From Bacteroidia bacterium (GTDB taxonomy: Bacteria; Bacteroidota; Bacteroidia; Flavobacteriales; Flavobacteriaceae), in contig JAUIDI010000003.1 of assembly GCA_030428705.1 (NCBI GenBank), forward strand, positions 62,001 through 126,000: a stretch of DNA of 64,000 nt, in the 5' to 3' direction. Below the pieces are notes generated by a model. It had not been told where the DNA came from. It saw nothing but the letters and a program-made list of their open reading frames with translations, and ran no database searches. Positions 1 to 9,321 of the stretch are shown piece by piece; the stretch's first letter is position 1; every line of letters begins with the position of its first letter. A program made the position numbers and the translations under genes.

Positions 1-203
1 TCCATAATCAATTTGACGACTTGCATGTGCGACTTGGGCCAATAGCGTTTGCTGAACTGCCAAATATCGATGATATCACCGTTGAGAACTACCTGTTTGG
101 GTTTTATCGATTTGAGGTATTTGAGAAGTTCCTTGGCATGGCAACCATAAGTTCCAAGGTGTACATCGGATATGATGACAACATCAACGGGTCTTTTTTT
201 CAT
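1..203 (-). CDS. Metallophosphoesterase, UDP-2,3-diacylglucosamine diphosphatase family (N-terminal part, cut by the window edge)
   Basis: Reverse-strand reading from ATG at 203 gives 67 codons that stay open to the window edge. The calcineurin-like metallophosphoesterase motifs are present: SDVHLG at residues 12-17 and NGDIIDIW at residues 41-48, both metal-ligand blocks. In this superfamily they bind two divalent metals. Flavobacterial relatives are usually annotated as LpxH-like UDP-2,3-diacylglucosamine hydrolases, but the window also holds a fuller LpxH candidate at 36081-36851, so this one may act on another phosphoester. The remaining motifs (GNHD, GHxH) lie outside the window. It is divergent from the gene at 533. 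Confidence 0.8.
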   Translation of the reverse strand, partial: MKKRPVDVVIISDVHLGTYGCHAKELLKYLKSIKPKQVVLNGDIIDIWQFSKRYWPKSHMQVVKLIM

Positions 204-532
204 CGAATTTAAGGGAATCGAATTTTCTTGTTTTCTTGAATTTTAGGGGAGAAAAATAGCTTTGGAGTCTTGAGACCAAGTAGTGGGCAATTAAGTCCGA
301 CAGGTAGGGGAGTACCATTTTCATCCGAAATAATGGATAGGTTCAGGCAAAGTTTCAAAATTCATTTTGATGTTTAGGTAATCTGTAAATTAAAATAAGG
401 TTATCCGATGGTTATTAAATTATAGGCCTGCATAAACTTTTTGTAACGATTTGATAACCCATAAAAACCGACCTGTAATAAATAATCCATGATTTTTGTA
501 GGAATAACGTAAATGTTTCACCAACCGATTTT
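204..532. promoter_or_regulatory. Divergent intergenic region upstream of the permease operon, with a GGTTATC / GATAACC inverted pair
   Basis: No coding potential was seen in this 329-bp AT-rich gap. It must carry the promoters for the two divergent genes. GGTTATC (399-405) and its reverse complement GATAACC (453-459) form a separated inverted pair upstream of the DUF5690 gene. The same heptamer GATAACC recurs at 4382-4388, in the intergenic region between the XRE regulator and susC. This is compatible with an operator shared by both arms of the locus, but the motif is short and AT-rich, so it is only a candidate. I found no perfect TAnnTTTG -7 box here. Confidence 0.3.
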
Positions 533-1840
533 ATGGCTTTGAAGGTTATCAAAAAAGATGTGCGCATGCTGCTGCTTGCTTCGTATGCGGCATTTGGCGT
601 GTATTTTTGCATGTATGCCTTTCGAAAACCATTTACGGTTGCAACTTTCGAAAATCTTTCACTTTACGGCGTCGATTTCAAGATAGTTTTGATTATCGCC
701 CAAGTTTTGGGCTATATGTTGTCGAAGTTCTTGGGGATTAAATTCGTTTCTGAAATGAAGCCCAAGACCCGTTTGTACTATCTTATGGGAATGATTTTGG
801 CGGCCGAGGTTACCTTGGTAGGTTTTGGGTTCTTGTCTGCACCCTTCAATGTTATCGCTATGTTTATGAACGGCCTTTGTCTGGGCATGATTTGGGGTAT
901 TGTATTCTCTTATTTGGAAGGACGAAGGTTTACGGAGATTTTGGGTGTGATACTTTGCTCAAGTTTTATCGTTTCGAGCGGGGCCGTTAAATCTGTTGGT
1001 TTGTTGGTAATGAACGAAATGGGCGTTTCCGAATTTTGGATGCCGGCGGTCACCGGGTCTTTTTTTCTAGTTCTTTTATTGAGCTTTGCACTTTTGCTAA
1101 ATAGAGTTCCGCCACCAACAGAGGAAGATAAACGTTTGCGTAGCGAGCGTCTGCCCATGACGGGCAAAGAGCGTATTTCGGTTTTCAGGACCTTTGCCAT
1201 TCCCCTGCTTTTATTGATATTTTTTTACGTCTGTCTGACCGCATTACGCGATTTTCGGGATAATTTTTCCCGAGAAATATGGGATGCCGTAGGTTTTGCC
1301 GGTGATGCCTCCATATTTACACTGGCCGAAATTCCTGTGGCGATCTTGACGTTGATCTCGATCGGCCTTTTCGTCTTGGTAAAGAACAATTTCAAAGCCT
1401 TGTTGTATTATCACTACCTTTTTATTTTCGGGGTCTTGTTCGTGGGAATAAGTTCATTTTTGTTTCGGCAAGACGTCATCGGCCCCGTTTTATGGATGAT
1501 CAATGTCGGTCTTGGACTTTATCTTTGCTATGTTCCTTTTAACTGTGTTTTGTTCGATAGAATGATCGCGACCTTTCGTATCAAGGGCAATACGGGCTTT
1601 CTTATCTATCTCGCCGATAGTTTTGGCTATTTGGGCAGTGTTGCCGTTATACTGTATAAAAACTTTGGTCAGACCCAATTGTCATGGCTGGACTTTTTTA
1701 TTAATGCCACTTATGCCATTACGGTCGTTGGCGGCATTTGTTCGGTAATATCATTGTTCTATTTTAGAAGAAAATATAAAAAGGTACTGGCGACCAACGT
1801 TAATCAAATACAATTTATAGATTATGGATCAAACATATGA
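533..1840 (+). CDS. DUF5690 MFS-like permease, candidate phosphonate/organophosphate importer
   Basis: This is a 435-residue polytopic membrane protein with about 12 hydrophobic segments. It carries a YAFRKPF motif near residues 28-34, which recalls the start of organophosphate:phosphate antiporters of the GlpT/UhpT type. It resembles the Bacteroidota DUF5690 family, whose substrate I do not know. Its stop overlaps the FAD oxidoreductase start by 17 bp, so the two are translationally linked. The locus shows no PhnCDE or AepXVWP-type ABC transporter, so this is the only visible candidate to carry the imported substrate across the inner membrane. The ATG at 533 gives a short cytoplasmic tail before the first helix. 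The family call is fairly firm; the substrate is inferred from context. Confidence 0.75.
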   Translation: MALKVIKKDVRMLLLASYAAFGVYFCMYAFRKPFTVATFENLSLYGVDFKIVLIIAQVLGYMLSKFLGIKFVSEMKPKTRLYYLMGMILAAEVTLVGFGFLSAPFNVIAMFMNGLCLGMIWGIVFSYLEGRRFTEILGVILCSSFIVSSGAVKSVGLLVMNEMGVSEFWMPAVTGSFFLVLLLSFALLLNRVPPPTEEDKRLRSERLPMTGKERISVFRTFAIPLLLLIFFYVCLTALRDFRDNFSREIWDAVGFAGDASIFTLAEIPVAILTLISIGLFVLVKNNFKALLYYHYLFIFGVLFVGISSFLFRQDVIGPVLWMINVGLGLYLCYVPFNCVLFDRMIATFRIKGNTGFLIYLADSFGYLGSVAVILYKNFGQTQLSWLDFFINATYAITVVGGICSVISLFYFRRKYKKVLATNVNQIQFIDYGSNI

Positions 1841-2987
1841 TCTCGCCATTGTCGGTGGTGGCATTATGGGGACTTTTCATGCCTATTTTGCACTTCAAAA
1901 AGGACTCAAGGTGGTACTCTTTGAAAAAAATACGCGACCCATTGACGCAACGGTGCGTAATTTCGGTCAGGTCGTACCTTCGGGGATGAACGTAAAATGG
2001 CAGACATACGGCCGAAACAGTCTAAAAACCTATAAGGCCATTCAATCCGAGTTTGATATTTCCGTTCGGGAAAATGGGTCGGTTTACATTGCATCGAACG
2101 AGGAAGAAGTACAGCTTTTGGAAGAATTGAGCCAAATCAATCGTGATAACGACTATACTTCCCACTTATTGACAAAGCAGGAATGTTTGGATAATTATCC
2201 CGGCCTTCGAAGGGATTATGTACACGCGGGACTGTTTTTTCCTCAAGAAGTGACGGTCGAGCCGAACACCATGATCCATAGACTGCACAAGTATTTAAAA
2301 GCTGCCGGCCTTGACCTTTATTCGAATATGCGAATCGTCGAATGCAATGAGCTTATGAACAGCGTAAAATTGCATACCGCTGACAATGACACGTTTTCGG
2401 CCAAAAAGGTCATTGTGTGTAGCGGTAGCGATTTCAAGTCGCTGTATCCCGACTTGTTCGATAAAAGCGACCTTGAAGTTTCCAAATTACAGATGATGCA
2501 GACGAAGCCCCAAGGCGATTATAAATTGAAGGGGTCGATATTGACCGGTCTTTCGATTAGAAGATATGAAGCTTTTGCGGAATGCCCGTCGTTCGCCGAG
2601 ATAAAGGCCCGCGAAGAAAAAGAATCCTTGGCCAAGAAATGGGGGATCCATATCCTTTTTAAACAAGCGGTCGATGGATCCATTATATTGGGCGATTCGC
2701 ATGAATATGCCGATGTACATGATATCGATGACCTTGGATACGATTTGAATATGGATATTGATAACTTTATCATACGAGAAGCAAAGAAAATCTTCGATTT
2801 ACCACATTATAATATTCAAAAGCGATGGGCTGGCTTTTATTCCCAAAGCAAGAACAGCGATATTTACCAGCATCGTCCTGATCGTAACATTCAAATCGTA
2901 ACGGGTATAGGTGGAAAAGGAATGACCGGAAGCGCGGGCTTCGCGAAAGAAAACATTGACAAAATATTCAATTTCGAACATGCATAA
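1824..2987 (+). CDS. FAD-dependent aminophosphonate oxidoreductase (TIGR03364 type, PbfC/PbfD-like)
   Basis: The protein has 387 residues and a D-amino-acid-oxidase-like (DAO) fold. A Rossmann dinucleotide-binding motif VGGGIMG is at residues 10-16, and a C-terminal FAD-contact motif with GIGGKGMTGS is near residues 365-375. The family TIGR03364 is defined by its genomic association with PhnX-like hydrolases and is thought to oxidise aminophosphonates (AEP derivatives, N-methyl or 1-hydroxy forms) to phosphonoacetaldehyde. The next gene here is exactly such a hydrolase, and a PbfA-like enzyme lies 9 kb downstream, which supports the call. The start ATG lies inside the preceding gene, and the stop overlaps the next gene by 8 bp. 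It is probably cytoplasmic because no signal peptide is present. Exact substrate not known. Confidence 0.8.
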   Translation: MDQTYDLAIVGGGIMGTFHAYFALQKGLKVVLFEKNTRPIDATVRNFGQVVPSGMNVKWQTYGRNSLKTYKAIQSEFDISVRENGSVYIASNEEEVQLLEELSQINRDNDYTSHLLTKQECLDNYPGLRRDYVHAGLFFPQEVTVEPNTMIHRLHKYLKAAGLDLYSNMRIVECNELMNSVKLHTADNDTFSAKKVIVCSGSDFKSLYPDLFDKSDLEVSKLQMMQTKPQGDYKLKGSILTGLSIRRYEAFAECPSFAEIKAREEKESLAKKWGIHILFKQAVDGSIILGDSHEYADVHDIDDLGYDLNMDIDNFIIREAKKIFDLPHYNIQKRWAGFYSQSKNSDIYQHRPDRNIQIVTGIGGKGMTGSAGFAKENIDKIFNFEHA

Positions 2988-3663
2988 AATAGATTTATTG
3001 GTTTTTGATATGGCCGGCACGGTCGTAAACGAGAATAACTTGGTTTACAAGACCTTACGGAAAGCGATCAACAAAGAAGGCTATGAACTGAACCTTGATT
3101 TCGTATTGGAGCACGGTGCGGGCAAAGAAAAACATCAGGCCATCAAAGATATATTGATGCAAGTTGGTGTCGATGATGTGGAAAAGCGCTCAGAGCACAT
3201 TTTCGACGACTTCAAGAAATTATTAAAGAAGGCCTATGATGATCTAGAGGTCACCACGTTCGAGGGGGTAGAGAATTTACTTGCCTACGTGAGGGATAGT
3301 GAAATGAAAATCGCCCTTAATACGGGTTATGATTCGCATACGGCCAAAAAATTGCTGACTAAAATGAAATGGGAAAAAGGGGTGCATTACGATACCCTTG
3401 TAACCGCTGACGATGTAGAAAACGGAAGGCCTAACCCGGATATGATTTTCAAGGCAATGGAAGACTTACAGGTTTCGGATGCCGCAAAGGTGCTGAAAGC
3501 AGGCGATTCCATAATTGATATCGAAGAAGGCAAAAATGCGAATTGTGGAATGACGGTTGGCGTGACTACAGGGGCGCACACTAGGGAACAACTCATGTCG
3601 GCCGAGCCTACCTACGTACTAGATTCTTTGTCAGAGCTCAAGGAACTTGTGGTCAAGAAGTAA
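2980..3663 (+). CDS. Phosphonatase-like HAD hydrolase (TIGR03351 type), probable phosphonoacetaldehyde hydrolase
   Basis: This is a 227-residue HAD-superfamily protein. The nucleophile motif is VFDMAGT (Asp10), with Ala in place of the usual second Asp, as in phosphonatase (DxAGT). A cap-domain lysine in GAGKEKH (Lys49) aligns by eye with the Schiff-base lysine of Bacillus PhnX. The usual motif-III lysine is Arg in NGRPNPD, and motif IV is GDSIIDIEEG. All four are the reported hallmarks of PhnX and its TIGR03351 sister clade, so cleavage of phosphonoacetaldehyde to acetaldehyde and phosphate is likely. I chose ATG at 2980 over an in-frame ATG at 2956 because it trims eight residues, begins just before the first beta strand and gives the common 8-bp overlap with the FAD gene. 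Confidence 0.82.
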   Translation: MHKIDLLVFDMAGTVVNENNLVYKTLRKAINKEGYELNLDFVLEHGAGKEKHQAIKDILMQVGVDDVEKRSEHIFDDFKKLLKKAYDDLEVTTFEGVENLLAYVRDSEMKIALNTGYDSHTAKKLLTKMKWEKGVHYDTLVTADDVENGRPNPDMIFKAMEDLQVSDAAKVLKAGDSIIDIEEGKNANCGMTVGVTTGAHTREQLMSAEPTYVLDSLSELKELVVKK

Positions 3664-3683
3664 TGAAATTGTTGCATAGGCGC

Positions 3684-4250
3684 TTAGATAAAAAAGTAAA
3701 CGACCAGCATTTTTGACGGTCTTGTACCCTTATTTATCGGAACGTGCGGTATTCTGCCATCAAAGAATATGGAATCCCCTTCTTTAAGCAGTACTTCTTC
3801 TTCGCCGATGATATAAGAACATTCTCCTGAAAGAACGTACTTGAACTCATAGGCATCCGTGCTTACCTTTTCCCTTTTGGAATTCGGTTGTATTTCCAAA
3901 AGCACGGTTTCAAAGCCCAACGAAGAAATTTGTTTTCCAAAAATATAACTGTACGAAAACCCAATGGCCTCGTCTTCTTTCTCGATAAGGCTGTAATCAT
4001 CTTTTCTCGAAATAATGAAATTGGCCCCGTTCCCATGAGGTATTCCATTAAAGAATTCCGTTACCTCGATATCCAATGAATTGATTATTTTGAGGAAGAC
4101 GGGCAAGGAGGGAATGGTCCTGCCATTTTCAATTCGAGAGATCAATCCACTGGTCACATTGGCTCCGGATGCAATTTCGCTGATGGTCCTTTTATTGCCC
4201 TTTCGTATTTCTTTTATACGCTTTCCGATACCGATCAGGTAGTCTTCCAT
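3684..4250 (-). CDS. XRE-family transcriptional regulator with C-terminal cupin domain
   Basis: The 188-residue protein has an N-terminal helix-turn-helix (residues 8-62, recognition motif GLISRIENGR) and a C-terminal cupin_2 beta barrel (about residues 105-185, with YVLSGECSY and GDSIFFDGRIPH). Such HTH-cupin regulators bind small ligands in the cupin and often control the adjacent catabolic genes. It lies between the two arms of the phosphonate locus: convergent with the HAD gene (20 bp gap) and divergent from susC (258 bp gap). The natural inference is local control of both arms. Ligand and operator are unknown; the GATAACC heptamer at 4382 is one candidate site. Confidence 0.88.
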   Translation of the reverse strand: MEDYLIGIGKRIKEIRKGNKRTISEIASGANVTSGLISRIENGRTIPSLPVFLKIINSLDIEVTEFFNGIPHGNGANFIISRKDDYSLIEKEDEAIGFSYSYIFGKQISSLGFETVLLEIQPNSKREKVSTDAYEFKYVLSGECSYIIGEEEVLLKEGDSIFFDGRIPHVPINKGTRPSKMLVVYFFI

Positions 4251-4508
4251 ATATGGGTTGTGTTATTTGCTTGTTAGGCCGTAAAAGTAGCCCTTTTTCA
4301 TCCGTTCCCCGCACTTGGCCACAAAGAATCTGCACGTTGTCAACAGACTAGAGACACTTGAGTATTTGTAAATAATATTAAGATAACCTTTTGATAATAA
4401 TTTTAATGTTATGGTAGCGATTATTTAATATCAATCGCCTATTTTCTTAATCTCTTCCGTTGATATTTGTTTCTTAAAAATTAATCAAAGTTTACAAATA
4501 CGAACAAA

Positions 4509-7500
4509 ATGAAGAGAACACTACTAGTAACGACATTTGCCTTTTTGGTAGGTATTTTGGGATACGCCCAAACTACGTTCACCGGAAAGGTTTTAGATGA
4601 GAACGGCACTCCTCTTCCCGGGGCATCTATTGTTTTAAAGGGGAGTAACATTGGTGTTGCCACCGATTTTGATGGGAACTTTGAAATTGAAATTCCATCG
4701 GACAATCAAATCCTGGTGATATCCTATATAGGATATATGTCCACAGAATTCGATGCCACCAATCGAACGACCGCAGAAATTATTTTGCAACCCAATTCCG
4801 AAGAATTGAGTGAAGTTGTGGTAACGGCATTGAACATTACAAGAGATGAAAAGTCACTTGGTTATTCGCTTCAAAAAGTAGATGGGGATGATGTTTCCCA
4901 ATCTACCAGCACCAACCTGGTAAGCACCTTGTCCGGACGAACCGCCGGTGTTCAGGTGGTCACCAATGGAACGGGACCAGGACAATCCTCATCGGTGGTT
5001 ATTAGAGGTTATTCTTCGATGAACGGTGACAACCAGCCGCTATTTGTTGTAGATGGTATTCCTATTAATAATACGACCGACACCCGAACCAATACTTTGG
5101 GCGGTGCGAGCAACATGAATATTGATTATGGTAACGGTGCATCTGAAGTAAACCCTGACGATGTGGAATCCATCTCGGTTTTAAAAGGTGCGAATGCAAC
5201 GGCTCTTTATGGGTCGAGGGCCGCGAACGGAGCCATTATTATTACGACCAAGTCCGGCCGGGGAAAAAGAGGCTCAGGAGTGTCCTTTAGTTCAAAAACC
5301 ACTTTTGAAACCATGCTGAAAGGACCCGAATATCAAAGGGTTTATGGACAGGGAAAGAATTTTGACTTTCAGTTTTTAGATGGTTATGGCAACGGAACTT
5401 TTGATGGTGTAGATGAATCTTGGGGACCAAGATTGGACGGCACGCCAAGGGCGCAGCACAATTCACCGACATCCAACGGACTCAGAGGGGGAGATGTTCA
5501 TGGGCTGGATTTTGTTCTGGGTTCTTCCGGTGTGGATTTGGACAGAAGAGGCACAATCACCCCCACGCCGTTTATAGACCCGGGAGATCCGGTCGAAAAC
5601 TTTCTGGAAACAGGTCGAACATTGATAAACAATATTTCATTTTTTGGCGCCAACGACAATGGAAACTATCGCGTAAGTTATACCAATCTTGATAACCAAG
5701 GCATATTGCCCAACACCGGATTAAAGAGAAATACCATTTCTTTTTCAGGCGACTATGACGTAACCGACAGGTTACATGTTTCCTCAAAGGTGAATTACAT
5801 ACGATCCGATTCCGATAACAGGGCTGTAAACGGTTACGGTACGGAATCGGTCATGTACCTTTTTATATGGTGGGGACAGAACGTAGATGTAAACAGTCTT
5901 AGAAATTATTGGCAAGACGGACTTGAAGGATTCCAACAGTTCAACTACAATTACAACTATCATGACAACCCTTACTTTACCATGTATGAAAATACGAACG
6001 GTTTGGGCAAGGACAGAATCATAGGAAACCTATCTGCTACCTATGACATTTCCGATGATTGGAAATTTATGCTAAGAGGTGGTAGGGATTTCTTTTCTGA
6101 ATATAGGTTCATAAAAAGAGCTTATTCTACCCAACGTTTCCCAAATGGACAGTATAGGGAGGATAAAATCAATTTTCAGGAAACCAACTTGGACTTTTTG
6201 TTGACATTTGACAAAACTATTCAGGAAGATTGGCACATAAACGCGAATATCGGTGGAAATAGAATGGTTCAAAAGAACCACTTCAATTCCCTGATGGCCA
6301 ATAAACTCTTATTGCCCGGTGTATATTCCTTTAACAATGCGGACGGTGCTTTGGTACAACGGATCGATAGGCCTGAAAAACAGATAAATTCCTTGTACGG
6401 CTTCGCACAATTGGGATGGCAGAACAAAGTTTATTTAGATTTGACGGCGCGTAATGACTGGTCATCGACACTTCCGGAGCAGAATAATTCTTATTTCTAT
6501 CCTTCTGCTTCATTGAGCGTTATTTTATCAGATTTATTGGGTACGACCAACAGTAACACCCTCAGCTTTGCGAAGCTTAGGGCAGGTTGGGCACAGGTCG
6601 GTAGTGATACCGCTCCGTTTAGATTGTCGGACCCATATCTGCTAGGGGCACCTGTGGGAAGCGATCCAACGGCAAGCCCCTCCAATTCGCTCCCAAACTA
6701 TGACCTAAAACCCGAAATACAGACTTCATGGGAAGTTGGTGCCGATTTAAGGTTCCTTAAAGACCGGGTCTCTTTGGACGCTACGTACTATAATACCATC
6801 TCCAAAAACCAGATTTTGGATATTGAGCTGCCTGTAACGTCAGGAAAGACCTCTAGGGTTATCAATGCCGGGGAAATAAAAAACCAAGGAGTCGAATTGT
6901 TATTGAATGTGATTCCGGTTCAAACCGAGGATTTTCAATGGAATACGGCCTTTAACTTCGGATTGAACAGAAACAAGATTCTTGAACTTTCCGAGGGTGT
7001 CGATAAGTACGTTTATGGTGGAAACGGAATAGACTTGGTTGCCGAAAAGGGAGGTTCCTTGGGCGACATGTGGGGAACCGGATTAAGAACCGTTGAAGAT
7101 GAAGATAGCCCATATTTTGGCGAGGTCATTTTCAATGAAGGCTTGGTACAGCAAGACAATACCCTTAGAAAACTGGGCAACTTCAACCCTGATTTTACCT
7201 TGGGATGGAACAACAACATCACCTACAAAAACTTCTCCCTTAACTTTTTGTTCGACTGGAGACAAGGCGGGGAATTATTATCAAGAACACGCCTTATTGC
7301 GGCAACCTCCGGTAACGTTGTGGAAACCTTATGGGGTCGTGATCCAGAATTTGGTGGGCCGCACCCGGGCATAAGCGATTCTGGGCTGACATATACCAAT
7401 GATAGTGGTACACATACCGATGGTATCATAGGTGATGGGGTAAAACAATTGGAAGATGGCAGTTTTGTGCCAAATGATGTTATTGTGGCGGCCAATGCCT

Positions 7501-7799
7501 ATCACAACAACAGATACAGAAGGGGTAACGAAACAGAAGGTATCTATGATGCCACTTTCATAAAACTAAGGGAAGCAAAACTTACCTATGCGCTCCCGTC
7601 GAAAATAGTGGATAGGTTAAGTTTGGAAAGCATGTCATTTTCGTTGATTGGAACCAATCTATGGTTGTGGGCAAAGGACTTTAATCACGGCGACCCGGAA
7701 CTGTTATCTTTTGGAGGAGGGTCTTATGTGCCCGGCGTAGAAAATGCAACGGTGCCGACGACAAAAAGTGTTGGTTTCGCAATCAATTTGCAGTTCTGA
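4509..7799 (+). CDS. SusC/RagA-type TonB-dependent outer-membrane transporter
   Basis: The protein has 1096 residues. A Sec signal peptide ends near residue 21 (GYAQ). A carboxypeptidase-D-regulatory-like domain follows (residues 24-97, GKVLDENGTPLPGAS), then a plug domain starting at ELSEVVVTAL and the typical blocks RGYSSMNG, PLFVVDGIPI and VLKGANATALYGSRAANG. A long TonB-dependent beta barrel ends in a terminal Phe (AINLQF), as expected for outer-membrane insertion. SusC proteins form the TonB-powered pore under a SusD lid. The SusD partner follows after 61 bp. In polysaccharide loci the neighbours are glycosidases; here they are phosphodiesterases and a phosphonate-type PLP enzyme, so the cargo is probably a phosphonate or phosphoester headgroup or oligomer. 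Intact and full length. Confidence 0.95.
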   Translation: MKRTLLVTTFAFLVGILGYAQTTFTGKVLDENGTPLPGASIVLKGSNIGVATDFDGNFEIEIPSDNQILVISYIGYMSTEFDATNRTTAEIILQPNSEELSEVVVTALNITRDEKSLGYSLQKVDGDDVSQSTSTNLVSTLSGRTAGVQVVTNGTGPGQSSSVVIRGYSSMNGDNQPLFVVDGIPINNTTDTRTNTLGGASNMNIDYGNGASEVNPDDVESISVLKGANATALYGSRAANGAIIITTKSGRGKRGSGVSFSSKTTFETMLKGPEYQRVYGQGKNFDFQFLDGYGNGTFDGVDESWGPRLDGTPRAQHNSPTSNGLRGGDVHGLDFVLGSSGVDLDRRGTITPTPFIDPGDPVENFLETGRTLINNISFFGANDNGNYRVSYTNLDNQGILPNTGLKRNTISFSGDYDVTDRLHVSSKVNYIRSDSDNRAVNGYGTESVMYLFIWWGQNVDVNSLRNYWQDGLEGFQQFNYNYNYHDNPYFTMYENTNGLGKDRIIGNLSATYDISDDWKFMLRGGRDFFSEYRFIKRAYSTQRFPNGQYREDKINFQETNLDFLLTFDKTIQEDWHINANIGGNRMVQKNHFNSLMANKLLLPGVYSFNNADGALVQRIDRPEKQINSLYGFAQLGWQNKVYLDLTARNDWSSTLPEQNNSYFYPSASLSVILSDLLGTTNSNTLSFAKLRAGWAQVGSDTAPFRLSDPYLLGAPVGSDPTASPSNSLPNYDLKPEIQTSWEVGADLRFLKDRVSLDATYYNTISKNQILDIELPVTSGKTSRVINAGEIKNQGVELLLNVIPVQTEDFQWNTAFNFGLNRNKILELSEGVDKYVYGGNGIDLVAEKGGSLGDMWGTGLRTVEDEDSPYFGEVIFNEGLVQQDNTLRKLGNFNPDFTLGWNNNITYKNFSLNFLFDWRQGGELLSRTRLIAATSGNVVETLWGRDPEFGGPHPGISDSGLTYTNDSGTHTDGIIGDGVKQLEDGSFVPNDVIVAANAYHNNRYRRGNETEGIYDATFIKLREAKLTYALPSKIVDRLSLESMSFSLIGTNLWLWAKDFNHGDPELLSFGGGSYVPGVENATVPTTKSVGFAINLQF

Positions 7800-7860
7800 T
7801 AAAACTCTTTTTCAGTCTTGAAATTGAAGATATTTAATAATAAAGATTAAAACATTTAAA

Positions 7861-9315
7861 ATGAAAAAAACAATTTTAACAACGGTCATCCTTTTATCGG
7901 TGATGCTCATAGGCTGTGACAAGTTTGATGTTGACAATGACAACCCTGATGTTGCCTTGGATATAAGCAATAATCCAGAATTATTGTTGACCCAATTGCA
8001 GAGAAACTCGATTAGGGGGGCAGTTGGCGATTCATGGAGCGAAGGAAACCTTATGGGGCAATATGGCGCCCGTATCGTATTTACCTCTTTTGACCTTTTT
8101 GACTGGGGTTCGCAATCCGGGTCATGGAACAACTATTTTACAAGAATCAGGGACGCCAAAGAACTGGAAAGAATTGCTTCGGAAGAAGATATTCCAAGTT
8201 ATGTTGGAGTATCAAAAGTTATGCAGGTTTGGATGTTCAGCATCCTTACCGATATGTGGGGTGACATTCCATATTCTGAAGTGGCACAGGCCAATGATGA
8301 GAATTATTTCCCTGTGTATGATACGCAACAAGCCATTTATACGGATATGTTGGCACAATTAAAATCGGCCAATGATATTTTAGCGGGCACGGAAGCTACT
8401 TTAAAAGGAGACTTGTTATTCAACGGAGATTTGATTCTTTGGAGAAAGTTCGCCAACTCGCTAAGATTGCGTTTGGCACTAAGGCTGAGCAATGTAGATG
8501 CCTCGATGGCCCAAAGTGTTATTGCCGAAACTTATGGAAACCCTACACAATACCCTGTAATGGATTCCAATGAAGATAATGCGACCATGCAATTTTTGGG
8601 GTCTAACCCGGATGCACATCCGATAACCGAGGAATCTGTATATCGGGTTGGGTCATATAATGAGTATAGGATTTCAGAGAATTTTGTGGGGATATTGGAA
8701 AGCTTTGACGACCCGAGGTTGGAATTTTTGGCCGACCCGACCGCCAACTCGGTCGAGAACGGAACCCCTGCTATCGAAGGCATGCAGAACGGTATTGTGG
8801 ATGGGCCTGCATACGAATACAAAGGTGGGGACGCATTCTTGTCCAAGTTCAATATTGATTATTTCTATCTGCAGCCAAACAGCAATGAAGCCCGACTAAT
8901 GACCTATTCAGAAGTTGCCTTTATTCTAGCGGAGGCCTCACAAAGAGGCTGGATCGGGGGAGATGACCAAGCACTTTATGAAGATGGTATTCAGGCAAAT
9001 TTTGACTATTGGGATGTTGAGATGCCAGCAGATTATTTGGCTCGCGCAGGGGTAGCTTATGATGGAGCTATAGAGACCATCATGAGCCAAAAATACATAG
9101 CCTTATTTTATACGGACTATCAGGGCTTTATTGAATTCAAAAGAACAGGATTTCCGAGCACCATTGCTCCCGGGCCAGATGCCTTTTACGCTACATACCC
9201 AAGTAGGTTTGAATATCCTGGGGAAGAAGAAGCGTTAAATGCCGAAAATTACAATGCCGCGGTTTCTCGAATTGGTGGAGATGAAATTACTACCAAAGTA
9301 TGGTGGGAAAATTAG
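7861..9315 (+). CDS. SusD-like nutrient-binding outer-membrane lipoprotein
   Basis: The 484-residue lipoprotein has a signal sequence and lipobox ending at Cys19 (LIGC), followed by acidic residues that fit surface export of Bacteroidota lipoproteins. It belongs to the SusD-like_2 group: motifs include VSKVMQVWMFSILTDMWGDI near residue 118-137, which matches the conserved TPR-like helices and the D-x-WGDIPY signature, and a C-terminal region beginning LMTYSEVAFILAEA. SusD proteins cap the SusC pore and bind the substrate. It is followed after 6 bp by the phosphodiesterase gene and is clearly in the same operon as susC. The ligand cannot be told from the sequence. Confidence 0.93.
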   Translation: MKKTILTTVILLSVMLIGCDKFDVDNDNPDVALDISNNPELLLTQLQRNSIRGAVGDSWSEGNLMGQYGARIVFTSFDLFDWGSQSGSWNNYFTRIRDAKELERIASEEDIPSYVGVSKVMQVWMFSILTDMWGDIPYSEVAQANDENYFPVYDTQQAIYTDMLAQLKSANDILAGTEATLKGDLLFNGDLILWRKFANSLRLRLALRLSNVDASMAQSVIAETYGNPTQYPVMDSNEDNATMQFLGSNPDAHPITEESVYRVGSYNEYRISENFVGILESFDDPRLEFLADPTANSVENGTPAIEGMQNGIVDGPAYEYKGGDAFLSKFNIDYFYLQPNSNEARLMTYSEVAFILAEASQRGWIGGDDQALYEDGIQANFDYWDVEMPADYLARAGVAYDGAIETIMSQKYIALFYTDYQGFIEFKRTGFPSTIAPGPDAFYATYPSRFEYPGEEEALNAENYNAAVSRIGGDEITTKVWWEN

Positions 9316-9321
9316 AGTAAA

